Origin: Candidatus Competibacteraceae bacterium
GTDB lineage: Bacteria; Pseudomonadota; Gammaproteobacteria; Competibacterales; JAHEDQ01
NCBI GenBank assembly: GCA_024641125.1
Contig: JAHEDQ010000011.1
Span: forward strand, 1-42,140
Reading direction: 5' to 3'
DNA length: 42,140 bases
The notes beneath the pieces were generated by a model that was not told the origin of the DNA, did no database searches, and worked only from the letters and a program-made list of their open reading frames with translations. Made by a program: the position numbers and the translations under genes. Shown piece by piece: positions 33,634 to 42,140 of the stretch (position 1 is the stretch's first letter; the number at the start of each line of letters is the position of its first letter).

Positions 33634-36141
33634 ATGATGTTCAGAGGCATCCGAAATCGCGTTTTGCTGGTCGCCCTGGCCCCGGCCATGATGTTGGCAC
33701 TGGTGTTGGTGACCTACTTGACCAATACCCGGGTACAGGATTTGGAGCAATCCCTGGTCAACCGCGGGCAGGCGATCGTGGCGCAACTCGCACCGGCCAG
33801 TCAGCACGGCGTGCTTTCGGGCAATCGCGACGAGCTCACGCGGCTGGCCCGGTCCGCTGCCGAGGCACCGGATGTCGTGCGGATCCAGATCTACGACGCC
33901 GAGCGCACGCCGCTGGTCGACATCCATTCGGGGGTCGCCGATGGTCAGGATGCTGAATCTGCGGCAACGCCCATGCCCGGGGAGCCCACGCTCAGGGTTC
34001 AGGAGGTGATCTTTCTGGACCAGCTGCCTGCAGGCCCGGGCCGCGGTGGGTCACATCTGGTTGGCGCGGCTCACGCGGACAGTGTGACGCCGGAGGTGAT
34101 AGGGCACCTGAGCGTGGATCTATCCCGCACCTCCACGCTTTCCCGCCAGACCGAGGTCATATTGACCAGTCTGGCGCTGACGCTGCTGTGCCTGATGCTG
34201 GCAGCTGGGTTGGGCTTGATCATCGGCCGCAGCGTCATCCAGCCCGTATTGCGTTTGGAAACCGCCGTGCAGGAACTGCGCCGCGGGAATCTTGAAGCCC
34301 GGCCCGATGTGCGGGTCGAGGGCGAACTGGGGAGCCTCGCCCGCGGCGTCGCGGCCATGGCGAAGAGCTTGCGTGAGTCACACCGATTCCTCCAGCAACA
34401 AGTTGAACAGACCACGGCAGATGTGCGCGAGACCATGGAGGAACTCGAGGTCAAGAACGCAGAGCTGGACATCGCCAGGCGCCGGGCACTTGAGTCGAGC
34501 CGGGTCAAGTCGGAGTTTCTGGCCAACATCAGCCATGAGATTCGGACACCCATGAACGGTGTCCTGGGTTTCGTCGAGCTGTTGGAAAAGACCCCCTTGG
34601 ACGGCACCCAGAAGGCTTACCTCAGTACCGTTCGAAGCTCAGCAGAGCAGTTGCTGGAACTGGTTGACGACATCCTGGATCTGTCCAAAATCGAGGCGGG
34701 GCGACTCGAGCTTAGCCTGGCCAGTTTCGATCCCAGGACGGCCCTCGAGGATACGGCCGTGCTGTTCTCGGCCAATGCCCACAAAAAGGGCCTCAATCTT
34801 GTAGTGGATGTGGAACCTGAGGTGCCCCCGCGATTGCAGGGGGACCGCGCCCGTATCATGCAGATCCTGGCAAACCTGCTCAGCAACGCCATCAAGTTCA
34901 CGGATCACGGTGGCGTCGAGGTGCACGCCGGCTATGCCTGCGTTGGGGAAGGCGAACAGATGCTGGTGATGCGGGTGCGAGACACTGGCATCGGGATCAG
35001 TCCCAAGGATCAGGTGCGCCTGTTCCGGCCGTTCGAACAGGTGGATGGATCGAGTACCCGGCAACAGCCGGGCACCGGTTTGGGTCTGGCCATATCGAGG
35101 CGTCTTGCCGAACTCATGGGTGGGCGTATCGACCTGGAAAGCGAGCCCGGTGGCGGCGCCTGTTTCACGGTATCGATTCCGGGGCCTCTCCCGGCCATGG
35201 TCGAAGCGTATGATGACGCCGTCGACCTACCGGACCTCAGTGGCCGTTGGATTTGTCTGATCAGCCATGATTCGGGTTTGCATCGCTCGATTGAACACGC
35301 AATTCAGCCCGCCGGTGGCGGGTTGGTCCACATTGAGACTGTTGAGGAATGCACACGAGAACTGACGCGTACGGACCTGTCGGACCGGCCGAGGTACACC
35401 ATCCTCGACGCGGCGATGCCGGCCGCCATTCTGGCACCCATTCGAACCGCATTGAACGGGCTTGCGCGGCGTGTGCCGATTCATCTCACAATATTGGGCC
35501 CATGCGGGAGCCACGCAGACATGACGCCTTGGACTGAGGATTTGGCGAGTCTGGTTCGGATCGACAAGCCACCCAGGGGAAGCACCTTGATCCACCGCCT
35601 GAGCGTGGAGAAAGTGGACCCGGCGGCCCCGGTGGCCGAGTCTCAACCGGAGCAGATACCGTCCCAGGCGCTAACCCCGGTTCCGGCATCAAATCAGTCG
35701 CCCGGAGCTGTAGCCGCTGGATCGCCCGGGGCTGAGGGTACGGATAACCGGCACATCCTGCTGGCCGATGACAATCCGGTTAACCGAAGACTTGCCAGCC
35801 TGTTCTTGCAGCAGATGGGTATTGCAGTGGACGAGGTGGAAGACGGACAACAGGCTTGGGATGCCTGCGAGCACCGACGCTACGGACTCATCCTAATGGA
35901 CGTACACATGCCAAAACTGGATGGTCTAGAGGCCGCCCGGCGGATCCGCAGCTCGGAGACCGGCTGTAATGCCAGAACCCCGATAGTCGCCCTGACCGCT
36001 GATGCCCTGCAGTCAGAGCGGGATCGCTTCATGCAATCCGGCATGGATGACTACCTGTCCAAACCCATCACCCAAACCGCGCTCAGCGGGCTGATTCAAA
36101 CCTGGGTAGGCAAGGAGGTGAATGCGCATGGAAACCCCTGA
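33634..36141 (+). CDS. barA: BarA/GacS-like hybrid sensor histidine kinase lacking a fused HPt domain
   Basis: An 835-residue membrane sensor. Membrane segment 1 (about 9-30), a periplasmic domain (about 31-180), membrane segment 2 (about 183-206), HAMP and coiled coil (about 207-295) come first. The HisKA domain has His301 in SHEIRTPMNG, and the ATPase domain has NLLSNAIKF, DTGIGIS and GTGLGLAISRRL. A degenerate receiver-like or linker region (about 530-690) precedes a receiver domain with Asp756 in LILMDVHMP. BarA/GacS normally ends with an HPt domain; here the protein stops after the receiver, and HPt is the next gene. ATG 33634 is preferred; TTG 33604 is possible. In relatives this kinase controls GacA/UvrY and the Csr/Rsm small-RNA system. 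Confidence 0.88.
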   Translation: MMFRGIRNRVLLVALAPAMMLALVLVTYLTNTRVQDLEQSLVNRGQAIVAQLAPASQHGVLSGNRDELTRLARSAAEAPDVVRIQIYDAERTPLVDIHSGVADGQDAESAATPMPGEPTLRVQEVIFLDQLPAGPGRGGSHLVGAAHADSVTPEVIGHLSVDLSRTSTLSRQTEVILTSLALTLLCLMLAAGLGLIIGRSVIQPVLRLETAVQELRRGNLEARPDVRVEGELGSLARGVAAMAKSLRESHRFLQQQVEQTTADVRETMEELEVKNAELDIARRRALESSRVKSEFLANISHEIRTPMNGVLGFVELLEKTPLDGTQKAYLSTVRSSAEQLLELVDDILDLSKIEAGRLELSLASFDPRTALEDTAVLFSANAHKKGLNLVVDVEPEVPPRLQGDRARIMQILANLLSNAIKFTDHGGVEVHAGYACVGEGEQMLVMRVRDTGIGISPKDQVRLFRPFEQVDGSSTRQQPGTGLGLAISRRLAELMGGRIDLESEPGGGACFTVSIPGPLPAMVEAYDDAVDLPDLSGRWICLISHDSGLHRSIEHAIQPAGGGLVHIETVEECTRELTRTDLSDRPRYTILDAAMPAAILAPIRTALNGLARRVPIHLTILGPCGSHADMTPWTEDLASLVRIDKPPRGSTLIHRLSVEKVDPAAPVAESQPEQIPSQALTPVPASNQSPGAVAAGSPGAEGTDNRHILLADDNPVNRRLASLFLQQMGIAVDEVEDGQQAWDACEHRRYGLILMDVHMPKLDGLEAARRIRSSETGCNARTPIVALTADALQSERDRFMQSGMDDYLSKPITQTALSGLIQTWVGKEVNAHGNP
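36112..36121 (+). promoter_or_regulatory. Perfect 10-base Shine-Dalgarno for the HPt gene, inside the barA 3' end
   Basis: AAGGAGGTGA is fully complementary to the 3' end of gammaproteobacterial 16S rRNA. The AGGAGG core ends nine bases before ATG 36128 and three bases before ATG 36122, so 36128 is the better start. It supports the HPt being made as a separate protein. Confidence 0.8.
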
Positions 36142-36490
36142 CCCTGAACTCGCTGGCCCAATCGCCTACGACCGCGCCCTGGCACTGCATCAGGTTGGAG
36201 GCAATCCGGCCATTGCCGATGAACTCATCGGCATGATGCTGGCAGAACTGCCGTCCCAGAAAGCCGCTATGTCCGTCGCGCTCCAGGCCGCTGACGACCA
36301 AGCCCTTCGTCAGGTGGTTCATCGAATACACGGCTCGGCAAGCTGCTGCGGAACGCCCGCCATCAAACAGGCATCTGCGGCCCTGGAGTTGGCTATTCTG
36401 CAAGGTGAACTGGCCCAAATGCCGGAACTGCATGAAAAGCTCCAGGCTGCCATCGACCGGTTGATTGCATTGGTGGGTACAACCGGCTGA
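36128..36490 (+). CDS. Stand-alone HPt phosphotransfer protein, split from BarA
   Basis: A 120-residue helical protein. RQVVHRIHGSASCCGTPAIKQAS carries the phosphoacceptor His65 (H-x-I-H-G) and the Cys-rich turn characteristic of BarA/GacS HPt domains. The N-terminal IAYDRALALHQVGGNPAIADELIGMMLAELP aligns with the start of that fused domain (motif region about residues 12-42). It overlaps the 3' end of barA by 14 bases in the +1 frame. It should relay phosphate from barA Asp756 to a GacA/UvrY-type regulator (inference). The strong Shine-Dalgarno argues against a sequencing frameshift being the sole cause of the split. Confidence 0.88.
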   Translation: METPDPELAGPIAYDRALALHQVGGNPAIADELIGMMLAELPSQKAAMSVALQAADDQALRQVVHRIHGSASCCGTPAIKQASAALELAILQGELAQMPELHEKLQAAIDRLIALVGTTG

Positions 36491-36548
36491 TCGATTTTCC
36501 AGGCCTGTTCTTGCTTGACTGAAATAAACTTAAGGGCGCTGCACGCAC

Positions 36549-37292
36549 TCAAGCGTTTCGGGCGCGCATCATGGTCTGTTTCATGTCACGCACTGCCATC
36601 CCCAGGCCACAGAACAGGGCACGCCCAACGATCGCGTGACCGATGTTCAACTCGGTCAATTCAGTTATGGCGGCGACCGGGGCGACATTGTGATAGTTAA
36701 GCCCGTGGCCGGCGTTGACCTGCAGACCCAACTCCAGACCGAGGCGGGCCGCCTCCTGAATGCGCGACAGTTCCTGGGTGGCTTCCCGCACATTCCTGGC
36801 GTCGGCGTATCGGCCGGTGTGGATTTCCACCTTCCCCGCACCGCAGCGAGCGGCCGATTCCAGTTGCCGCCCATCCGGGTCGATGAACAGGGATATTGCT
36901 ATGCCATGGGCACTGAGTCGCTGGCAGGCATCGGCGATTCTGTCGGGGTCGACGGCAACATCCAGTCCGCCTTCGGTGGTCAGTTCGGCCCGGTTCTCCG
37001 GCACCAGACAGCAGTCGGCGGGCCCGATTCTCTCGGCAATGGCGAGCATTTCGTCGGTGACGGCCATTTCAAAGTTCATCCGCGTCTGTAACACCTGATT
37101 CAGCAACTCCACGTCCCGGTCCAGGATGTGTCGCCGATCTTCTCGCAGATGAACGGTGATGGCATCAGCCCCTGCTTGTTCCGCCTCCAATGCCGCTTGT
37201 ATCGGGTCAGGATAGCGTCCCCCCCGGGCCTGACGCAGGGTCGCCACATGGTCGATGTTGACCCCCAAGAACAGATCATTGGAAGGATTCAT
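36549..37292 (-). CDS. pdxJ: Pyridoxine 5'-phosphate synthase
   Basis: It condenses 3-amino-1-hydroxyacetone phosphate with deoxyxylulose-5-phosphate in vitamin B6 synthesis. The 247-residue TIM barrel has [17 protein letters not shown] at the start, [54 protein letters not shown] and [13 protein letters not shown], all hallmark loops. ATG 37292 places the first strand correctly; GTG 37304 is an alternative. It is the last gene of the lepA-to-pdxJ operon, 91 bp after recO, and faces the HPt gene tail to tail with 58 bp between. Confidence 0.95.
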   Translation of the reverse strand: MNPSNDLFLGVNIDHVATLRQARGGRYPDPIQAALEAEQAGADAITVHLREDRRHILDRDVELLNQVLQTRMNFEMAVTDEMLAIAERIGPADCCLVPENRAELTTEGGLDVAVDPDRIADACQRLSAHGIAISLFIDPDGRQLESAARCGAGKVEIHTGRYADARNVREATQELSRIQEAARLGLELGLQVNAGHGLNYHNVAPVAAITELTELNIGHAIVGRALFCGLGMAVRDMKQTMMRARNA

Positions 37293-37383
37293 TACAGTGT
37301 GCACACCAGCAAAGCGGAAGCGCAGACTGTAGTCCCGGCTCGGGCCCGCGTCCAGGCATCGGTCCGGTATAGAGCTCGGGGTG

Positions 37384-38103
37384 TCATGGTCGTGAAAGGC
37401 CAGCGCGTGCGCGTTGCCGCGCCAATTCCCGCGATCGCAACGGTCGACCGTTCAGCACCGCGTCTATGCATTCACGCGTCACCCACCTCAATTCCCGGAC
37501 CGTAGAAAGGTCGGCATCCCCAGCCCCGAACCGGAGCAGGCTGTGGCCGGTTACCAATGCCGTTCCGGTGTGACCACGTGTTTTTTTGAACCCATGCTCC
37601 GCAACCAGCGTGTAGCGGGCATCGGGTTTGATGGGGGCACCGTCCACATCCAGTTCCAAGGATACAGCGACCCCCAGTTCCTGAAGCATGACCCATTCAA
37701 AGCGGCGCAGTGGTTGTTCGAAATTGGCGCCAATCGCCAGTTGTTTGACACAGCCTTCGTAGGCCTGGAACACCCGCGCTATCGGTTCGGCTCGATGCAG
37801 CAGCAGCATACACAACTCATTGATGTAGAGACCGGCGATCAGTGCCTGGCCGGTGGCGGGTCTGGGTGCGGGTCCGTCGTCTTCCACCGTGGTCAGAGTG
37901 CCGAGTTCGCCTCGGCCGGCCCAGGTACAGAGCAGCGGGCGGAACGGTTGCAACTGGCCGGCTCTGGGCGACTTTGCGCCCAGAGCACCCCGCGCAACCA
38001 CACCCACCCGGCCGTGATTGAGGGTCAGCAATTCCACCAGGGCACTGGTGTTCCGGTAGGCGCGTCTGTGCAGTACGAAACTGGGTTCAAGGACGGTGTT
38101 CAT
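37384..38103 (-). CDS. recO: DNA repair protein RecO
   Basis: RecO loads RecA with RecR on SSB-coated single-stranded DNA. The 239-residue protein has the N-terminal OB fold ([41 protein letters not shown]) and a helical C-terminal part with [16 protein letters not shown]. This is close to E. coli RecO (242). ATG 38103 matches the usual beginning of the OB fold; the frame is open further into the era 3' end. It lies 43 bp after era in the conserved rnc-era-recO-pdxJ order. Confidence 0.92.
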   Translation of the reverse strand: MNTVLEPSFVLHRRAYRNTSALVELLTLNHGRVGVVARGALGAKSPRAGQLQPFRPLLCTWAGRGELGTLTTVEDDGPAPRPATGQALIAGLYINELCMLLLHRAEPIARVFQAYEGCVKQLAIGANFEQPLRRFEWVMLQELGVAVSLELDVDGAPIKPDARYTLVAEHGFKKTRGHTGTALVTGHSLLRFGAGDADLSTVRELRWVTRECIDAVLNGRPLRSRELARQRARAGLSRP

Positions 38104-38146
38104 CCCGCAACTGCTCCGGCGGCCGCACTTCAAGGGTCGATTAAGA

Positions 38147-39049
38147 TCAATCCGGGGTGCGGTAACCAAGACTTTGCAGCGCACGCTCGTCATCGGACCA
38201 ACCGGAGCGAACCTTAACCCATGTCTCCAGGTGCACTGGTCTGTCCAGCATGCGTTCAATGGCCTCCCGGGCCTGGGTTCCGACCTGTTTGAGCATTCGA
38301 CCCTTTTGACCGATCACGATGCCCTTTTGACCGGTACGCTCGACCCAGATGACCGCCCCCACCCGCACCACTTTACCGGAGTCGTCGAACTGTTCGATGT
38401 CGACCGTAAGGGAATAGGGCAATTCGTCCTGCAGAAGACGGGTGAGTTGCTCCCGGATCAGCTCTGCGGCCAGGAAGCGCACCGACACGGTGGTCACCTG
38501 GTCGTCCGGATAGGCAAAGGGTGCGGTCGGCAAGGCAATGGCCAATGCCTGCTCCAATGGCTGTAGATTTTCCCCGGACCGGGCGGAAACGGGAATGATA
38601 TCGAGGAACGTCGCCTTTCCCGAAACCTGTTGCAGATACGGCAACAGCGGCCGCTTGTCCTTGAGGCGATCCACTTTGTTGACTGCGACGACAATCGGTT
38701 TACGTGCGGTTTCGAGTCGACGGAGGATGTCCTCCTCTTCCGCGCCCCATCTCAAGGCTTCGACCACCAGAACAACCACGTCGACATAGCTTAAAACGCT
38801 GCCGGCGGTGCGGTTGAGGTAACGATTCAGCGCCCGTCGCCCCTGCAAGTGCAGTCCAGGCGTGTCGACGTACAGAATCTGCGCCCCGTTCCGGGTGGCA
38901 ATGCCCAGGATGGAATGTCGAGTGGTTTGGGGTTTGGCTGCGGTGATGCTGATCTTCTGACCGATCAGACGATTCAGCAAGCTCGACTTGCCGACATTGG
39001 GACGTCCGAGCAGAGCGACATACCCGCAGCGGGTCTGTTCCTGGGTCAC
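38147..39049 (-). CDS. era: Ribosome-associated GTPase Era
   Basis: A GTPase required for 30S assembly that binds the 3' end of 16S rRNA. The 300-residue protein has G1 GRPNVGKSS (about 15-23), the G2 region KPQTTRH, G3 DTPGLH, G4 NKVD and G5 VSARSG, followed by a KH domain with VIGQKGRMLKQVGTQARE, the expected length for Era. The GTG start (39049) overlaps the rnc stop in a GTGA arrangement, so translation is coupled. It is third from last in the lepA-pdxJ operon. Confidence 0.96.
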   Translation of the reverse strand: MTQEQTRCGYVALLGRPNVGKSSLLNRLIGQKISITAAKPQTTRHSILGIATRNGAQILYVDTPGLHLQGRRALNRYLNRTAGSVLSYVDVVVLVVEALRWGAEEEDILRRLETARKPIVVAVNKVDRLKDKRPLLPYLQQVSGKATFLDIIPVSARSGENLQPLEQALAIALPTAPFAYPDDQVTTVSVRFLAAELIREQLTRLLQDELPYSLTVDIEQFDDSGKVVRVGAVIWVERTGQKGIVIGQKGRMLKQVGTQAREAIERMLDRPVHLETWVKVRSGWSDDERALQSLGYRTPD

Positions 39050-39717
39050 GACTCGATTTGTTCCAGAATGCGGCTGGCGGCGGCCTGTTGTGCCTTCCGG
39101 CGGCTGCTGGCTTCGGCTTCGGCTTCGATCGACAGATCCAAGACCCGGCATTCCACCCGGAAAACGCGTTCATGCGGCTCCCCCCGCTCCGATAGCAGGC
39201 GATACTCAGGCAGCCGCAATTGCCGGGACTGCAGCCATTCCTGTAGCCGCGTTTTGGGATCGATCAAGGAAACTGGATCGGGCAGCGTTTCGAGTCGGCG
39301 GCCGAAGCAATGGCGCACCACCTCGCGGCAGGCGTTGAGATCGCTGTCCAGGTAGACCGCGCCCAGCACCGCTTCGAAGGCGTCGGCGAGAATTGAGCTG
39401 CGTCGGTAACCGCCACTTTTTAATTCGCCCGAACCCATGGCGATGGCATCGCCGAGTTGCAGCTCCAGGGCCACCGAACCCAACATGGTGCCGTTCACCA
39501 GGCTGGCTCGAAATCGGCTCAGTTCGCCTTCGCTGGCATCAGGAAGGCGGCGGTACAGTTCGGTGGCCACAATCAGCCCGAGCACAGCATCCCCAAGAAA
39601 CTCGAGCCGCTCATTGTGCACGGATCCGGCGCTGCGATGGGTCAGTGCCGCTTCCAGCAGGGCCCGATCCTTAAACCGGTATCCAAGACGTGATTCGAAG
39701 CCCGTCGGCCTATCCAT
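39046..39717 (-). CDS. rnc: Ribonuclease III
   Basis: Processes rRNA and other double-stranded RNA. The 223-residue protein has the RNase III signature NERLEFLGDAVLGL (35-48), a second acidic site in ILADAFEAVLGAVYLDS and a C-terminal dsRNA-binding domain (about 150-220: PKTRLQEWLQSRQLRLPEY, then SRRKAQQAAASRILEQ). ATG 39717 shares one base with the TAA of the upstream DUF4845 gene. The TGA overlaps the era GTG. Confidence 0.96.
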   Translation of the reverse strand: MDRPTGFESRLGYRFKDRALLEAALTHRSAGSVHNERLEFLGDAVLGLIVATELYRRLPDASEGELSRFRASLVNGTMLGSVALELQLGDAIAMGSGELKSGGYRRSSILADAFEAVLGAVYLDSDLNACREVVRHCFGRRLETLPDPVSLIDPKTRLQEWLQSRQLRLPEYRLLSERGEPHERVFRVECRVLDLSIEAEAEASSRRKAQQAAASRILEQIES

Positions 39718-40091
39718 TATTTCTCGGGTACGAACACCGATTCGTCGAAGTGGGCGACCACGTCGAGATTCGAAACCATGGAAGCTCGGGCTTCATAGTT
39801 GATCCGAACCTCGCGACCACCCTTTGCCCGTTTGATCGTGACCGCCTTGCTGTTCACGGCACGTATGTCGTTCACGTCGAAAAGACTCTGTAACTTGCGT
39901 CGTATGTTGACGGTCGATGCCGAGCGCATCTCCGGATCGGAAACCAAACTTTCCAGCGCCCCCCGCACGCTCATATTGCTTATATACAGCGGTACGATGC
40001 GCATGGCAGCCAGTGCGCCGGAGATGACAAGGATCATGATTATCAACATGCCCATCAGAGTTATGCCGTGTTGCCGATACTTCAGGTTCAT
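39717..40091 (-). CDS. DUF4845 domain-containing membrane protein
   Basis: A 124-residue protein with one N-terminal hydrophobic segment (GITLMGMLIIMILVISGALAAM, about 9-30) that resembles a pilin-like or single-pass anchor, then a small domain with RIVPLYI and VRGALESLV. It is regularly found between lepB and rnc in gammaproteobacteria. Its function is unknown; a role near LepB or RNase III is only suggested by position. It starts 15 bp after lepB. Confidence 0.85.
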   Translation of the reverse strand: MNLKYRQHGITLMGMLIIMILVISGALAAMRIVPLYISNMSVRGALESLVSDPEMRSASTVNIRRKLQSLFDVNDIRAVNSKAVTIKRAKGGREVRINYEARASMVSNLDVVAHFDESVFVPEK

Positions 40092-40106
40092 GGTTACCCT
40101 CGGGAA

Positions 40107-40883
40107 TCATTCGATGCTATCCCCAATTCGACGGCAATTTCCGTTCCCAGTTATGCAGTCCAGGTTCATCCAGATCAGAAACGCCTTGCCGATAAGATTC
40201 TCGTCCGGCAGGAAACCCCAAAACCGGCTGTCGCGGCTGTTGTCCCGGTTGTCGCCCAGAACAAAATAGCTGCCTTCCGGAACCACATGTTCCCAGGTCC
40301 AATTGCGCGAGTATCCACTGACCAGAATGTCATGCTCCATGGTTCCCAGTTGCTCGGTCCGGGTGAGCAGGCCCTGAGCCTCCCACTCGCCGTCGGCCAC
40401 CGGAGTCTGCACGGCGGCCTCACCATTTACGTATAACACCTTCTCCCGGTAGGCCAGGCGATCACCCGGCAGTCCGACGATCCGCTTTATGTAGGCGATG
40501 GACGGGTCCTCCGGGTAACGAAAAACCACCACGTCCCCCCGCTCGGGTTTGCCGTCTCCCAGGAATTTCTGGTTGATCACCGGTGCGCGCAGTCCGTATG
40601 CGAATTTGTTGACCAGAATGAAATCCCCATTCTGAAGGGTCGGCATCATGGAACCCGATGGAATACGGAATGGTTCCACGACGAAAGAGCGCAGCAGCAA
40701 TACGATCAGAATAACCGGAAAGAACGAACGCGAGTACTCCACATACCAGGGAACGGGATGTGTATTCGAACCGGTCACGGCTCCGCGCCGGCCCGACAGC
40801 ACAACCGCGTCTAGTGCCCAGACTCCCCCCGTCAGTACCGCTGCGATGACCAGCGCCGTTGCGAAATCGAAATGCACTTCCAT
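40107..40883 (-). CDS. lepB: Signal peptidase I
   Basis: Cleaves signal peptides of exported proteins at the periplasmic face of the inner membrane. The 258-residue protein has two membrane segments (about 8-29 and 52-66), the nucleophile Ser78 in IPSGSMMPTL and the general base Lys133 in YIKRIVGLPGD. Box E, GDNRDNSRDSRFWG, follows. This is the catalytic dyad and box order of type I enzymes; the length is shorter than E. coli LepB (324). It lies 3 bp after lepA. Confidence 0.95.
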   Translation of the reverse strand: MEVHFDFATALVIAAVLTGGVWALDAVVLSGRRGAVTGSNTHPVPWYVEYSRSFFPVILIVLLLRSFVVEPFRIPSGSMMPTLQNGDFILVNKFAYGLRAPVINQKFLGDGKPERGDVVVFRYPEDPSIAYIKRIVGLPGDRLAYREKVLYVNGEAAVQTPVADGEWEAQGLLTRTEQLGTMEHDILVSGYSRNWTWEHVVPEGSYFVLGDNRDNSRDSRFWGFLPDENLIGKAFLIWMNLDCITGNGNCRRIGDSIE

Positions 40884-40886
40884 CCC

Positions 40887-42140
40887 CTACTTCTTATCCA
40901 CCTGCAATACTGCCAGGAACGCTTCCTGTGGAATATCGACCTTGCCGACCTGCTTCATTCGTTTCTTGCCGGCTTTTTGCTTTTCCAACAACTTCCTCTT
41001 GCGCGTGATGTCGCCGCCATAGCATTTGGCGGTCACATTTTTGCGCAATGCCTTGACCGTCGAACGGGCGATGATTTTTCCACCGATAGCCGCCTGAATC
41101 GCCACTTCAAACATCTGTCGCGGAATCAACTCGCGCATGCGGCCGACCAATTCCCGACCCCGGTACTCAGACTGATCCCGGTGCACGATCACTGACAATG
41201 CGTCAACCCTTTCGGCGTTGATCAGCACGTCCAACTTCACCAGGGGTGCGCTGCGAAAACACTTGAGCTCGTAGTCGAACGAAGCAAACCCGCGGCTGAC
41301 CGATTTCAGTCGATCGAAGAAGTCCATCACCACTTCGCTCATGGGCATCTCAAAGCTCAGCAGCACCTGACCACCCACATACTGCATATTCTTCTGCACG
41401 CCGCGCTTTTCTATGCACAGGCTGATCACGTTACCGACATAATCCTGGGGTACCAGTATGTTGGCGTCGATAATGGGTTCGCGAATCTCAACCAACTCAT
41501 TGGATGGCGGCAGGTTGGCTGGATTGTCGACCATGACCACCTGGTCGTCCGTGGTCAGCACCTCGTGGATGACGGTCGGCGCGGTGTTGATCAATTCGAG
41601 GTTATACTCTCGCTCTAATCTCTCCTGGACGATCTCCATGTGGAGCATGCCGAGAAAACCGCAGCGGAAGCCGAAACCAAGGGCTTGAGATGTCTCCGGC
41701 TCATAGAACAGGGAGGCATCGTTGAGGCGCAGCTTTTGCAGCGCGTCGCGCAGATCCTCGTAGTCGTCGGAACTGATCGGAAACAAACCCGCAAACACCC
41801 GGGGCTGGACCCGCTGAAAGCCGGGCAGTGCCTCGCTGGCTGGATGATCCGCTGAAGTTATGGTGTCGCCAACCGGGGCGCCGTCGATCTCCTTAATGCC
41901 CGCGATCACAAATCCAACCTCGCCGGCTGACAGGGCCGCACGCTGTTGGCGTTTCGGGGTGAACACTCCGACCTTTTCGATAGAGAAGGTCCGGCCCGTT
42001 GACATGATCTTGATTTTCTGGCGCGGGTGGAGTGCACCATCGACGATGCGAACCAGGGAAATGACGCCGACATAACTGTCAAACCAGGAATCTATGATGA
42101 GGGCCTTGGGGGCACCGTCCGGCGCGCCCTGGGGAGGAGG
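40887..42140 (-). CDS. lepA: Elongation factor 4 (LepA), C-terminal part, cut by window edge
   Basis: A ribosome-dependent GTPase involved in translation and 30S biogenesis. The last 417 residues are present. The frame is open to the window edge ([20 protein letters not shown], then [20 protein letters not shown]), so the internal methionine at 42005 is not the start. Domain II, then [22 protein letters not shown] (domain III) and the LepA-specific C-terminal domain ([35 protein letters not shown]) are all seen. The G domain lies outside. It is upstream of lepB in the conserved operon. Confidence 0.96.
   Translation of the reverse strand, partial: PPPQGAPDGAPKALIIDSWFDSYVGVISLVRIVDGALHPRQKIKIMSTGRTFSIEKVGVFTPKRQQRAALSAGEVGFVIAGIKEIDGAPVGDTITSADHPASEALPGFQRVQPRVFAGLFPISSDDYEDLRDALQKLRLNDASLFYEPETSQALGFGFRCGFLGMLHMEIVQERLEREYNLELINTAPTVIHEVLTTDDQVVMVDNPANLPPSNELVEIREPIIDANILVPQDYVGNVISLCIEKRGVQKNMQYVGGQVLLSFEMPMSEVVMDFFDRLKSVSRGFASFDYELKCFRSAPLVKLDVLINAERVDALSVIVHRDQSEYRGRELVGRMRELIPRQMFEVAIQAAIGGKIIARSTVKALRKNVTAKCYGGDITRKRKLLEKQKAGKKRMKQVGKVDIPQEAFLAVLQVDKK

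Overview
The window looks like a chromosomal segment of a moderately GC-rich gammaproteobacterium from outside the enteric and pseudomonad groups. The evidence is the lepA-lepB-DUF4845-rnc-era-recO-pdxJ operon, RsmJ, a DUF1820 protein, a BarA-type sensor kinase, an E. coli CpsG/ManB-like phosphomannomutase, and parts of a PEP-CTERM/exosortase-A (XrtA) exopolysaccharide system. No rRNA, tRNA, CRISPR array, phage or intact transposase gene was found.

Layout. Positions 1-2.4 kb hold two minus-strand genes, an M24 peptidase cut by the window edge and a secreted copper amine oxidase. A PAS-PAS-GGDEF-EAL gene (2.9-5.4 kb) converges on mazG. Next come a thioredoxin, dgt with a 74-residue membrane protein behind it, a hot-dog thioesterase, a Kef-type antiporter and an ABC-F ATPase (6.3-12.1 kb). 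From 12.2 to 27.1 kb lie the polysaccharide parts: PrsK/PrsR (histidine kinase and sigma-54 activator of PEP-CTERM systems), phosphomannomutase, a WcaJ-like sugar transferase with a trypsin-like protease behind it, and the XrtA-associated ATPase. Two adjacent lytic transglycosylases, a DUF1820 gene, a DAHP synthase and rsmJ sit among them. From 27.6 to 32.1 kb are an AurF-like diiron protein and a ydbH-ydbL-exonuclease operon. From 32.1 to 36.5 kb cysM faces away from a BarA-like kinase whose HPt domain is a separate overlapping gene. From 36.5 kb to the end is the pdxJ-to-lepA operon on the minus strand.

The two main non-coding observations are as follows. (1) A family of about 160-bp palindromic MITE-like elements, with ends starting GGAGCCTCTGATC and 4-bp YTAR-type target duplications (CTAG, TTAG), occurs at 15721, 17593 and 20499, with older relatives at 27182 and 27319. 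They border prsK, manB, both transglycosylases and the XrtA-ATPase. (2) Three intergenic sites match the sigma-54 -24/-12 pattern with exact GG-N10-GC spacing and point at the sugar transferase (25787), the GGDEF-EAL gene (2663) and cysM (33086). Together with PrsR, a sigma-54 activator encoded here, they suggest a local circuit: PrsK senses, PrsR plus sigma-54 turns on the first glycosyl transfer step and perhaps c-di-GMP metabolism, and ManB supplies mannose-1-phosphate. The circuit is an inference; the sites and genes are visible in the sequence.
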